Shown here: positions 34,118-41,727 of the stretch, piece after piece | How the letters are laid out: the number at the start of each line of letters is the position of its first letter | How positions within the stretch are numbered: the stretch's first letter is position 1 | Source: RYN-230 sp963834515 | GTDB lineage: Bacteria; Actinomycetota; Actinomycetes; Streptosporangiales; Streptosporangiaceae | NCBI GenBank assembly: GCA_963834515.1 | Contig: CAWICB010000003.1 | Coordinates: forward strand, 744,001-808,000 | Length of the DNA stretch: 64,000 nucleotides | Reading direction: 5' to 3' | Program-made: the position numbers and the translations under genes | The notes under the pieces: model-generated | Seen by the model: the letters and a program-made list of their open reading frames with translations, nothing else | Databases searched by the model: none | Told to the model about the DNA's origin: nothing

Positions 34118-35086
34118 TCACGAGCTCCGGCGCCCGGTCAGGAACGACTCGGTGAGCGCGGCGAAGCGCGCCGGGTTCTGGAACAGGAACGCGTGCCCGG
34201 CGTCGGGGTAGAGCACCAGCCTGGCCCGGGGGATGAGCCGGGCGAGGGTGTGGTCATTGGCGACCGGGTCGAGCTGGTCGTCGGTGCCATCGGCGATGAG
34301 CGTGGGCACTGTGATCTTCGTGATCTTGTGCCCAGCTGGCTGGGCTCCGTTCAGCCACTCGGTGTCTGCGCCCGCCTGAGCCACTTTCGTGGCGGCCGCC
34401 GCCGGGGCCGCGGCTGGGTATTCGGCGACCGCTGCCTTGAACGCGTCATAGGCGCTGACCTGGTTAGCAGGAAAATCAGTGCCTGCCCGCAGGGCCGCTG
34501 CCGAGGGCAGCATGGCCGCGCCAGTTCCCGGGAATGTGGCGCACAGTACCAGCCTCCGGACCTGGGCCGGGTGCAGGACCGCCAGCGCCTGGGCGATCAT
34601 GCCGCCCATCGACCAGCCCAGCACGTCGGGCCGGCCGAGGCCAAGCATGGTGATGAGCGCACTGGTCTGGTCGGCCATGGCCTCGATGGTGAGCGGCTCG
34701 AGCAGCGGCTGGCTGCGGCCAATCCCGGAGTTGTCGAACATCACGACCCGGTTGTGCCGGGCCAGGGCGTGCACCAGCCGCGGATCCCAGCCCTCCATGG
34801 TCCAGCCGTAGCCCATGATCAAGATCAGCGGTGGGCCGCTCCCGACGACCCGGTACCCGATGGTGCCGGACCTGGTGTGCGCGGTCCGCACGGGCGCCGA
34901 CACCACAACGGCCGTTCCCGGTGCCTTGGCCGGCGCGGAGCCGCACGCGCTCAGCATGATGGGCAGCAGCGTGACGGACACCAGCACCGCCACCACCCGC
35001 CACGGTCTCGGTGCTGCCGCCCTCCGCCTGGGTGGACCGTGGTCGTCACGGAGGACATCGCCGAAGAAGCTGGCCATCTCAGGCAT
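34118..35086 (-). CDS. Secreted or lipoprotein alpha/beta hydrolase
   Basis: A 322-residue hydrolase with a basic N-terminus (PPRRRAAAPRPW), a hydrophobic span (RVVAVLVSVTLLPIMLSA) and a lipobox ending LSAC, so it should be lipid-anchored outside the membrane. Catalytic triad: GWSMGGMIAQ (Ser), ADGTDDQLDPVAN (Asp) and PDAGHAFLFQNPA (His). The start could be either of two ATGs (35086 or 35077). It is a paralogue of the cytoplasmic hydrolase at 27974. Extracellular esterase or lipase role, substrate unknown. Confidence 0.85.
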   Translation of the reverse strand: MPEMASFFGDVLRDDHGPPRRRAAAPRPWRVVAVLVSVTLLPIMLSACGSAPAKAPGTAVVVSAPVRTAHTRSGTIGYRVVGSGPPLILIMGYGWTMEGWDPRLVHALARHNRVVMFDNSGIGRSQPLLEPLTIEAMADQTSALITMLGLGRPDVLGWSMGGMIAQALAVLHPAQVRRLVLCATFPGTGAAMLPSAAALRAGTDFPANQVSAYDAFKAAVAEYPAAAPAAAATKVAQAGADTEWLNGAQPAGHKITKITVPTLIADGTDDQLDPVANDHTLARLIPRARLVLYPDAGHAFLFQNPARFAALTESFLTGRRSS

Positions 35087-35189
35087 CCCGGTGCGGTAGT
35101 ACGTGGGCTATCAGGCCGTTTCCTGTCCCTGCCCGCGATCGCAGCCCGCATGCGCCATCGGCGCGGTGCCAGCCAGTTAGCGTGACAGG

Positions 35190-35645
35190 ATGCAGCCGAC
35201 ACCCCTGGTCCCCGGTGATTTCGCTGTTCCGGCCGGCCTCCGCACCGAACTGTTCGTCCTCGAGCCACTCGATGTCCGGCACAACGAGTCCGATCACGCG
35301 GCCTGGACGTCCAGCATCAGCCACATCAAGGCGACCCCGGGGTTCGCGGGCCGCGACTGGCCGGAAGGGCCTATGTCGCTGACCGAGAACGCCACCGATC
35401 TCGCCCGCCATGCCCAGGACTTCGCGGACCGAACTGGGTTTGCCTATACCGTGCTCGACCCCGGATCGGGCGAGGTTATCGGCTGTGTCTACTTCTACCC
35501 GCCCCGGCAGGCCGGCTACGACGTGGACGTGCGTTCCTGGGTCCGGGCCGACCGCGCCGAACTGGACAAGCCGCTGCACGACGTGATCCGTGGCTGGCTG
35601 GCCGAGGCGTGGCCATTCCAGCAGCCCGACTACGCCGCGCGCTGA
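35190..35645 (+). CDS. GNAT-like N-acetyltransferase-type protein
   Basis: A 151-residue protein: LRTELFVLEPLDVRHNESDH, TPGFAGRDWPEGPM, FAYTVLDPGSGEVIGCVYFY, and RADRAELDKPLHDVIRGWLA. The first and third blocks resemble the beta strands of GNAT enzymes, but the CoA pyrophosphate motif is not clear. A family of such actinomycete proteins is annotated as N-acetyltransferases. ATG at 35190, 18 bases after the end of the previous sequence block, with no good ribosome site. Confidence 0.7.
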   Translation: MQPTPLVPGDFAVPAGLRTELFVLEPLDVRHNESDHAAWTSSISHIKATPGFAGRDWPEGPMSLTENATDLARHAQDFADRTGFAYTVLDPGSGEVIGCVYFYPPRQAGYDVDVRSWVRADRAELDKPLHDVIRGWLAEAWPFQQPDYAAR

Positions 35646-35718
35646 CCGCCGCGGGTTAGCCGGCCCGCGTGACGCAGAGCGACAGCGCCCCCGCCGCCCC
35701 GCGGCCCGGAACCGGCGG

Positions 35719-36066
35719 CTAGGCCTCCGGCCGCGGTCCCGCGGCCAGCGCGGCCTCGACGGTCGAGTACAGCGGCAGCACCCGCTGCAGGCCGATCGCC
35801 TGCAGCGCGCGCCGCACCGCTCCGCCGCGGGCCACGGCCAGGCGCAGCTGGGCGTGGCTGGCCGCCACGCTGTCCCGGGCCTGCAGCAGGGTGCGGATGC
35901 CCGCGGAATCGCAGAACTGGGTCGCGGTCAGGTCGGCCACGACGACGGTCACGCCGGCATTGGCCGCGGTGCGCAGTTGCTCCCCGACCCAGCCCGCGTT
36001 GGCCAGGTCTATCTCAGCCGGCATGGGCACGATGACCGGACGGCCGCGCTGTTCGCGAACATCCAT
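35719..36066 (-). CDS. STAS-domain anti-sigma factor antagonist
   Basis: A 115-residue STAS protein of the SpoIIAA/RsbV type. VIVPMPAEIDLANAGWVGEQ is the first strand-helix, VVVADLTATQFCDSAGIRTL contains the conserved D-S motif whose Ser is phosphorylated in relatives, and RRALQAIGLQRVLPLYSTV ends the fold. It would bind an RsbW-like kinase and release a sigma factor. ATG at 36066. It lies close to a MerR-type gene and 1.1 kb from a second STAS gene (37136); no kinase is adjacent. Confidence 0.9.
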   Translation of the reverse strand: MDVREQRGRPVIVPMPAEIDLANAGWVGEQLRTAANAGVTVVVADLTATQFCDSAGIRTLLQARDSVAASHAQLRLAVARGGAVRRALQAIGLQRVLPLYSTVEAALAAGPRPEA

Positions 36067-36336
36067 GGCTGGCTCCTTGACCCGGATATACCCAACCCAG
36101 CCCCGGGGCCGGCCGCGGCCGGCCTGGCCCACCGGGCGCAGCCCGGCACCAGGGCGGTGTCTTGCCATCAGGGGGCGGCGACCTGGTTACGGTCGTCGTG
36201 GCTGGTGGCCGCCGCCCGTGTTCTCGATGTATATAACATGCCGGCCGATTACCTGACAACACTCGACTTAGATTTTCCGCTCCCGCATACTGAACTGACC
36301 AGCCCGGGCCGGCTGGGGCACGGAGAAGGGCTGATC

Positions 36337-36654
36337 ATGATGAACCCGGACTGGGCTGACCTGGACAAAGGTCTGTTCAGTATCTCGGTGGCGGCCGAAC
36401 TGGCCGGGCTGCACCCGCAGACCCTGCGGATCTACGAGCGGGAGGGGCTGGTCGATCCGGCCCGGAGCCCGGGCGGCACCCGCCGCTACAGCCAGAATGA
36501 CATCACCCGGCTGCACGAGATCTGCGCGCTCACCGGGGACGGCCTGAACGTGGCCGGGATCCGCCGGGTCCTGGAACTCCAGGCTGAGACCCAGCAGCTC
36601 AAGGTGGAGGTGGCGCGGCTGAGGCAGGCGCGCCGGGGTCAGCAGCCGGGCTGA
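36337..36654 (+). CDS. MerR-family (HspR-like) transcriptional regulator
   Basis: A 105-residue protein. The MerR winged-helix domain is LFSISVAAELAGLHPQTLRI, then YEREGLVDPARSPGGTRRYS and NDITRLHEICALTGDGLNVA. The short coiled-coil tail (LQAETQQLKVEVARLRQARR) and the IYEREGLV block are as in HspR, the repressor of the dnaK operon, though no heat-shock genes are adjacent. The strong GGAGAAGGG before the ATG at 36337 settles the start. Confidence 0.85.
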   Translation: MMNPDWADLDKGLFSISVAAELAGLHPQTLRIYEREGLVDPARSPGGTRRYSQNDITRLHEICALTGDGLNVAGIRRVLELQAETQQLKVEVARLRQARRGQQPG

Positions 36655-36674
36655 CCGCGGGCCCGGGCCTGGTG

Positions 36675-36890
36675 TCAGGCGAGCATCTTCTGGACGGCCT
36701 GCCGGGTGACGCCCAGCTCGCGGGCGATGTCAGCCTGGGAGAAACCGTCCGCGGTGAGGTCGCGGATCAGATCGCGCCGCTGGGCGTGCAGCCGCCGGGC
36801 GGCCAGGAAGTGCTCCAGCGCCTGGGCGCGAACCTCCTTCAGGCGGCGGAAACTCTCCTGATGGCCGGCGGATTCGGGGTATTTAGCCAT
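36675..36890 (-). CDS. Small helix-turn-helix protein
   Basis: A 71-residue protein. The N-terminal helix (QESFRRLKEVRAQALEHFLA) precedes an HTH like that of sigma region 4 or Trp-repressor-type proteins: LIRDLTADGFSQADIARELG, VTRQAVQKML. Start ATG at 36890. It is almost certainly a DNA-binding protein; the two palindromes 10-48 bases upstream of its start suggest it controls its own promoter. Confidence 0.82.
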   Translation of the reverse strand: MAKYPESAGHQESFRRLKEVRAQALEHFLAARRLHAQRRDLIRDLTADGFSQADIARELGVTRQAVQKMLA

Positions 36891-36900
36891 GGCCCCAGTG

Positions 36901-36938
36901 TGACAACCCCCTGTTGTCAATGTCAACCCATGGTTGTC
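36901..36938. promoter_or_regulatory. Twin palindromic operators upstream of the small HTH gene
   Basis: Perfect inverted repeat TGACAAC-CCCCT-GTTGTCA (36901-36919), followed by TGTCAACC-CAT-GGTTGTCA (36921-36938), imperfect by one base. The centres are 20 bases apart, about two helical turns, so two dimers could bind side by side. The consensus half-site is TGACAACC. It sits immediately upstream of the small HTH gene and may also affect the genes to the right. Confidence 0.75.
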
Positions 36939-37135
36939 AATTATGGCCCGGTGGCGGGCTGGGCTTGGCCTGCTGGCCGGCTGCGGGGCATACTCGGACA
37001 TGTCGTCACGACACCGCCCAGTCCCCGCGGTGATCCAGCCTCGACGTTTCGTCATCGCGCCGTCCGGCCCGGCCGCGGCGGCTCCTCCTGGCAGCGGTCC
37101 CGAGGTCCGTTACGTCCGTGTGGCCAGGAGGTCGG

Positions 37136-37489
37136 ATGAGCGTTCGCGGGCCCCGCCGCCCGGTGACCGCGCCGGGCCCAGCCAGCTATGACGACGGGGT
37201 GCTGCGCATCTCCCGCACCCGCGGCCCAGGACTGGCCCTGGCGGGCGAGATCGACGAGGAGACCTACCCGGCGCTGGTCAGCAGCCTGAACGAGGTCGCC
37301 ACGGGTGCCGCCGAGGTGCAACTCGATCTGTCCGCCGTGCAGTACTGCGACCTGGCCGGGCTGCGCGCCATGGTCCGGCTCACCGACGCCGGGCGCCGCC
37401 GCGTCCTGCTGCGCGGGATGCCGCCGCAGCTGGCCGCGGTGCTCCGGGTGCTGGGCTGGGATACCACCCCCGGCCTGGTGGTCGACTAG
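37136..37489 (+). CDS. STAS-domain protein (anti-sigma antagonist-like)
   Basis: A 117-residue STAS domain: LRISRTRGPGLALAGEIDEE, TYPALVSSLNEVATGAAEVQ, LDLSAVQYCDLAGLRAMVRL, LLRGMPPQLAAVLRVLGWD. At the site of the phosphorylatable Ser of SpoIIAA (D-S-x-G) this protein has DLAG, Leu in place of Ser, so it may be a constitutively free or non-phosphorylated member. AGGAGG precedes the ATG at 37136. In a stress-regulator neighbourhood with another STAS protein. Confidence 0.85.
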   Translation: MSVRGPRRPVTAPGPASYDDGVLRISRTRGPGLALAGEIDEETYPALVSSLNEVATGAAEVQLDLSAVQYCDLAGLRAMVRLTDAGRRRVLLRGMPPQLAAVLRVLGWDTTPGLVVD

Positions 37490-37592
37490 CCTGACCGCCT
37501 GTCCCCAGCCAGCCTCCTCCGCTGCTTAACGCCGGGCCGGGGTGGCTGAGCTAGCCGCGTCCCTGGCCGGCCGGGTGAGAGAAGATGCTCTC

Positions 37593-38576
37593 ATGCGCGC
37601 AGTCATCGTGAGTGAGCACGGCGGCCCCGGGGTAGTGGAGGTCGCCGACGTCCCCGCTCCCGAGCCGGGCCCGGGGCAGCTGCTGGTCGACGTGGCCGCG
37701 GCGGGGGTCAACTTCGCCGACATCTACGCCCGGGAAGGCCGGTACCCGTACGCGGGCCGGCTGCCGTTCGTGCTGGGCCAGGAAGGAGCCGGCACGGTCG
37801 CCGCCACCGGTCCCGGGGTGACCGGGTTCGCGGCCGGCGACCGGGTGGCCTGGACCGGGGTGCCGGGCAGCTACGCCGAGCAGGCCGCGCTGCCGGCCGG
37901 GGCCGCCGTCCAGGTACCGGACGGCATCGAACTGGAGACCGCGGCGGCCGTGCTGCTGCAGGGCATGACCGCGCACTATCTGTGCTACAGCGCGTACCCG
38001 GTGAGCCAGGGCGACCCGGTACTGGTGCACGCGGCCGCGGGCGGGGTCGGCCTGCTGCTCACCCAGCTGGTCAAGATGCGCGGCGGCACGGTCGTGGCCA
38101 CCACGTCCAGCACAGCCAAGGCGGTGCTGGCCCAGCAGGCCGGTGCCGACTTCGTGGCCGGGTACCAGGACTTCGGCGACGTGCTGCGCCGGGTCACCCA
38201 GGACAGCGGGGCCGCCGTCGCGTACGACGGCGTCGGGCAGGCCACGTTCGAGGCCAGCCTGGCCGCGCTGCGGCCGCGTGGGTACCTGGTCCTGTACGGT
38301 GCGGCCAGCGGGCCGGTGCCGCCGTTCGACCTGCAGCGGCTCAACCCGGCCGGGTCACTGTTCGTCACCCGGCCCACCCTGGCGCACTACGTGGCCAGCC
38401 GGGAAGAACTGCTGTGGCGGGCCGGCGACCTGTTCCGCTGGGTCAGCGAGGGCCAGCTCTCGGTCCGCGTCGGCGCCCGTTACCCGCTCGGCCAGGCGGC
38501 CCAGGCCCAGCAGGACCTGGCCGCCCGGCGGACGACCGGCAAGCTGCTGCTGCTGCCCGGCGAGGCCGCGGCATGA
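37593..38576 (+). CDS. Quinone oxidoreductase (zinc-independent MDR family)
   Basis: A 327-residue NADPH:quinone reductase-like protein. The N-terminal GroES-like domain (GPGVVEVADVPAPEPGPGQL; NFADIYAREGRYP; LGQEGAGTVAATG) has no catalytic Zn cysteine or histidine set. The Rossmann domain has VLVHAAAGGVGLLLTQLVKM. QOR1-type C-terminus (QAQQDLAARRTTGKLLLLPG). It reduces quinones or enones with NADPH. Start ATG at 37593. It overlaps the following amidase gene by four bases. Confidence 0.9.
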   Translation: MRAVIVSEHGGPGVVEVADVPAPEPGPGQLLVDVAAAGVNFADIYAREGRYPYAGRLPFVLGQEGAGTVAATGPGVTGFAAGDRVAWTGVPGSYAEQAALPAGAAVQVPDGIELETAAAVLLQGMTAHYLCYSAYPVSQGDPVLVHAAAGGVGLLLTQLVKMRGGTVVATTSSTAKAVLAQQAGADFVAGYQDFGDVLRRVTQDSGAAVAYDGVGQATFEASLAALRPRGYLVLYGAASGPVPPFDLQRLNPAGSLFVTRPTLAHYVASREELLWRAGDLFRWVSEGQLSVRVGARYPLGQAAQAQQDLAARRTTGKLLLLPGEAAA

Positions 38577-39391
38577 GCGTCGTCGCCGCCGTCTGCCAGC
38601 TCAGCCTGGCCGTGGGGGATACCGATGGCAACCTGGCCCAGGCGGCGGACGCGGTCAGCCAGGCCGCCGAGGAGGGTGCCCGGCTGGTCGTGCTGCCCGA
38701 ACTGTGCGACAGCGGCTACGTGTTCAATACTGCCGACGAGGCCCGCGCGCTGGCCAGCCCGGCCGCTGACAGCCCCGCCCTGCGGCAGTGGCACGACCTG
38801 GCCCGGTCGCTGCAGACCGTAATCGTGGGCGGGTTCTGTGAGCTGGGCCCCGATGGGAAGCTGTTCAACAGCGCCGCCCTGGTGGACGCGTCCGGCACCC
38901 GGGTGGTATACCGCAAGGCCCACCTGTGGGACCGGGAGAAGCTGGTGTTCACCCCGGGCGGCGGGCCGCCACCGGTGGTCGGGCTGCCGGCCGGCCGGGT
39001 GGGCGTGATGATCTGCTACGACCTCGAGTTCCCGGAGTGGGTGCGGCTGGCCGCGCTGCATGGCGCGGACCTGATCGCCGCCCCGGTGAACTGGCCGGCC
39101 GCACCGCGGCCGTCCGGCGAGCGGCCGTCCGAGGTGGTCAAGGCGCTGGCCGGCGCCGCGGTCAACGGCGTCTTCGTAGCGGTGGCGGACCGGTGCGGCG
39201 ACGAGCGCGGGGTGTCCTGGATCGGCGGCAGCCTCATCGCCGGCCCGGACGGCTACCCGCTGGCCGGGCCGGCCAGTACCGGCCAGCCGGACGTGCTGGC
39301 CGCGGACTGCGACCTGGCCCGCGCCCGGGACAAGCGGATCAACGACCATAACGACCTGCTCGCCGACCGGCGGCCCGAGCTCTATGGGTAG
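38573..39391 (+). CDS. Carbon-nitrogen hydrolase (nitrilase family)
   Basis: A 272-residue nitrilase-superfamily amidase. The Glu-Lys-Cys triad is visible: VVLPELCDSGYV (Glu), VVYRKAHLWDRE (Lys) and MICYDLEFPEWV (Cys). Other family marks: VAAVCQLSLAVGD at the start and IGGSLIAGPDGYPL near the end. It hydrolyses amides such as carbamoyl or omega-amide substrates. ATG at 38573 overlaps the QOR stop by four bases (ATGA), so the two act in one operon, possibly in catabolism of a quinone-like or nitrogenous compound. Confidence 0.9.
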   Translation: MSVVAAVCQLSLAVGDTDGNLAQAADAVSQAAEEGARLVVLPELCDSGYVFNTADEARALASPAADSPALRQWHDLARSLQTVIVGGFCELGPDGKLFNSAALVDASGTRVVYRKAHLWDREKLVFTPGGGPPPVVGLPAGRVGVMICYDLEFPEWVRLAALHGADLIAAPVNWPAAPRPSGERPSEVVKALAGAAVNGVFVAVADRCGDERGVSWIGGSLIAGPDGYPLAGPASTGQPDVLAADCDLARARDKRINDHNDLLADRRPELYG

Positions 39392-39504
39392 CGGGCGCCG
39401 GTGACCGGCAGCCGGTGTGCAGCAGCTGCATCCGGCGGTCGGCACGGCAGTCACGGAACCGCTCGTCGAGCTGCCCGGAACGGGCCGGGATGGTGCCGGT
39501 CACA

Positions 39505-39888
39505 TCATTCCTCGCGCTCAGGCTCCGGGATCAGCATGCCGAGCAGCCAGCCCACGATCCCGACAATGAGCGCGCCCCAGAACGCCGGCCAGAAGCCGGT
39601 GATGTGGAACGGCAGCGAGAGCTTGCCCGCGACCCAGCTGGTCAGCCAGAGCAGCAGGCCGTTCACGACCAGCGCGATGAGGCCGAGGGTCAGCGCATAG
39701 AACAGGCAGCCGACCGTCTTGACGATCGGCTTGATGATGGCGTTGACCAGGCCGAAGATGACCGCGACCACGAGCAGCGTGCCCACTTTGGCCAGCGTGC
39801 TGCCGGGGCCAAGGTGGATCCCGGGCACCAGCCAGGTGGCCACGGCCAGCGCGGCGGCAGTCAGCACCGCGCGGATCAGGACATGCAT
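39505..39888 (-). CDS. Four-TM phage-holin-like membrane protein
   Basis: A 127-residue protein with four hydrophobic spans: LIRAVLTAAALAVATWLVPG, LLVVAVIFGLVNAIIKPIV, LFYALTLGLIALVVNGLLLW and ALIVGIVGWLLGMLI, with a charged C-terminus. It matches the actinomycete 4-TMS holin superfamily IV (phage_holin_4), commonly chromosomal and of uncertain role. ATG at 39888 preferred; the longer frame is Cys/Pro-rich noise. Convergent with the amidase gene. Confidence 0.85.
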   Translation of the reverse strand: MHVLIRAVLTAAALAVATWLVPGIHLGPGSTLAKVGTLLVVAVIFGLVNAIIKPIVKTVGCLFYALTLGLIALVVNGLLLWLTSWVAGKLSLPFHITGFWPAFWGALIVGIVGWLLGMLIPEPEREE

Positions 39889-39964
39889 GCAGAAATCATC
39901 GCACCCTGGATTAGGTCGCGGCGCCGAGCGGGTTGCCGGGCCAGCTGGGTCAGGACAGCCAGCA

Positions 39965-40000
39965 TTGACAAGCACTATCAAAGTGCTATCATATTGATAG
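39965..40000 (+). promoter_or_regulatory. Promoter with two overlapping inverted repeats
   Basis: A perfect -35 TTGACA (39965-39970), 16-base spacer and -10 TATCAT (39987-39992). AGCACT-ATCAA-AGTGCT (39971-39987) fills the spacer, and CTATCA-TAT-TGATAG (39986-40000) overlaps the -10 and likely start. Two operators, or one for a dimer pair, on the promoter of the small membrane-protein gene at 40042. Confidence 0.7.
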
Positions 40001-40041
40001 GTGATCGGGCGGCCGGCACCACAGCCGAAAGGGGCATCCCC

Positions 40042-40329
40042 ATGAACGCACCCAACGGCAGCACCACCGCGGAACGCCTGCGCAGGTGGTGGCTAACTCC
40101 GGCGCGACCCGGCCTGCAACGCCTGATCGCCCCCTGGGAGTACCGCCACATCCGCACCTTTGGCCTCATGCGTATTGCCGGTGGCTGTGTCGCGGTCGTC
40201 CCGGGCCTGATCTGCGTCGGTTACGGCGTCTATGCATGGGCCGCCTTCTTCCTGGTTATCGCAGCGCTGAGTCTCGCGGCTGGCTACTGGGAGCTGACCA
40301 TCGCCCGCTCCCGGCCCGCCCGGAGCTGA
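40042..40329 (+). CDS. Small two-TM membrane protein
   Basis: A 95-residue protein: a basic, amphipathic N-terminus (AERLRRWWLTPARPGLQRLI), APWEYRHIRTFG, then two spans (GGCVAVVPGLICVGYGVYAW and FFLVIAALSLAAGYWEL). GAAAGGGGC lies upstream of the ATG at 40042. It is under the strong-looking promoter at 39965. No family recognised, though short proteins with W-E-Y-R-H motifs are common in actinomycetes. Function unknown. Confidence 0.75.
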   Translation: MNAPNGSTTAERLRRWWLTPARPGLQRLIAPWEYRHIRTFGLMRIAGGCVAVVPGLICVGYGVYAWAAFFLVIAALSLAAGYWELTIARSRPARS

Positions 40330-40833
40330 GCCTGATCCGGCGCCCGCCCGGGGCGGCGATCGGGGGGTTCCGGGGGTCACCCCAGGGCAAACAGCGCGTA
40401 CTGATACGCCTAAGTAAATTAGTAATCGGAATGGCGCTGCAATTCGCGCTTTGGCTGGACATCATGTTCGGTCCGTGTCACGATGACAAAGGCTCAGGTG
40501 GATGCGGGAGGCCACTGGTCGTGGTCGCCTGCCTGCCTGTGTTTTGGGGGGAATGGAGGCTATCGGTGCCTTCTTCCCGGGGGAGTAGAAGGCGGGCGTC
40601 CGGCCGGGATTCGGGTCCGGGCCACTTCACAATGGCCAGGTCCATGCCAGCATGCCGTCCGTGGAAGGGGGGATTTTACTGTGGGCTGTGTCTGGCAATC
40701 GGCATACGCTCCTGACGAGCGGTTCGCTGAGGCGCGGGTTCATCATCGGTTCTCGCCCCGGCACCGCAAACCGGCCCGGCTGGTCAGAATTGCCCGCGCC
40801 GCCACTCCGGTGATGGCGCGGCTGCGGATCAGG
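40330..40833. other. Intergenic region with terminator-like repeat
   Basis: About 500 bp. The left part holds a GC-rich repeat-type hairpin (40352-40383, GGCGGCGATCGGGGGGTTCC ... GGGGGTCACCCC), with copies at 47549 and 62711. A 65-codon frame from the GTG at 40681 ends at 40878 inside the Smr gene on the other strand; it is not called. No other structure is supported. Confidence 0.45.
40352..40383. terminator. Terminator-like dispersed repeat, copy 1
   Basis: GGCGATCGGGGGGTTCCGGG with GGGGTCACCCC. Related modules sit at 47549-47576 (a perfect GGGGGG-TCG-CCCCCC hairpin) and 62711-62755. All three follow gene 3' ends. Confidence 0.5.
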
Positions 40834-41088
40834 CTATTTCCACCGGAAATGCACGAAGATGCGGCCGAAGTTCTTTGAGTCTTTCTCGACCCGCGAGTAC
40901 AGCGCCTTGATTTCCTTCTGCTCGAGGAAGCGCAGGACATGTTTCTTGAGCTGACCTGAGCCCTTGCCCGGAATGATCTCCACCACCGGCGCCTTCTTGG
41001 CCACCGCCTCATCGATGATGGCGCGCAGCGCCTTGTCGATGTCCCGCCCGCGGTTGTAAATGTCGTGCAGGTCGAGCGTGAGCTTCAT
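40834..41088 (-). CDS. Smr-domain protein
   Basis: An 84-residue stand-alone Smr (MutS2 C-terminal-like) endonuclease domain. The LDLHDIYNRG segment carries the LDLH motif and EIIPGKGSGQLKKHVLRFL the H/P-G-x-G-x-G loop (usually HGKGTG; here PGKGSG, with Pro in place of His). Smr proteins nick DNA or RNA or act in ribosome rescue. ATG at 41088. It lies four bases from the gluconokinase stop, co-transcribed. Confidence 0.85.
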   Translation of the reverse strand: MKLTLDLHDIYNRGRDIDKALRAIIDEAVAKKAPVVEIIPGKGSGQLKKHVLRFLEQKEIKALYSRVEKDSKNFGRIFVHFRWK

Positions 41089-41092
41089 GGCC

Positions 41093-41608
41093 TCATCTTT
41101 CCCCGGACGGCAGCAGCTCAAGGCGCTGGATCACGTCGTCGGCGATGACGGCCGGCGGCTGGCCGGTCTCGGTTACCACCAGCAGGCGTTCGGACGGCTG
41201 GGGGGGTTCGAGGTCGGCCAGCTGGCTGTTCAGCAGCGCGGCCGGGAAGAAGTGGCCGGCCCTGGACCTCAGCCGGGCCGCCAGCTGCTCCCGGCTGACC
41301 TCTAGGAACACGATCCGCACCGTGGGCCGGTCCGCGGTGAGCTGGTCGCGGTAGTAGCGCTTGAGCAGGCTGCAGGCCAGCACGGCCGACTGGCCCGCCT
41401 CCAGGTAGCCGTCGATCCGCTCGGTCACCGCGGCCATCCAGGGCCGCCGGTCCTGGTCGTCCAGCGCCCGCCCGGCGTGCATCTTGGCCACGTTGGCCGC
41501 CGGGTGCAGGGCGTCGGCGTCGGTGAACGGCCAGCCAAGGCGCTCCGCCACCAGGGTGCCGACCGTCGTCTTGCCGCTGGCGGCCACACCGGCCACGACC
41601 ACAATCAT
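41093..41608 (-). CDS. gntK: Gluconokinase
   Basis: A 171-residue small-kinase-fold enzyme that makes 6-phosphogluconate from gluconate and ATP. Walker A VAGVAASGKTTVG, the gluconate-side sequence DADALHPAANVAKMHAGRAL with D-D (ALDDQDRRPWM), ACSLLKRYYRDQL and HFFPAALLNSQLADLEPP are all standard for GntK. ATG at 41608. The Smr gene follows four bases later. No gluconate permease or repressor is adjacent. Confidence 0.93.
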   Translation of the reverse strand: MIVVVAGVAASGKTTVGTLVAERLGWPFTDADALHPAANVAKMHAGRALDDQDRRPWMAAVTERIDGYLEAGQSAVLACSLLKRYYRDQLTADRPTVRIVFLEVSREQLAARLRSRAGHFFPAALLNSQLADLEPPQPSERLLVVTETGQPPAVIADDVIQRLELLPSGER

Positions 41609-41727
41609 GCTGCGAGCCTACCGGCGGACGTCCGGGCTCCCTCGCGGCCAGCGGCCGGCGCTGTTAATGTCATGAACGTCCACTTCGGGCGGCTGGTGGG
41701 GCCGCCCCGAGGCAACTTGGAGCCGGG

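Noticed and set aside
40681..40878. A 65-residue gene before the Smr gene
   Set aside because: It runs into the Smr gene on the opposite strand and shows no recognisable motif; Arg-rich composition is typical of GC-rich shadow frames.
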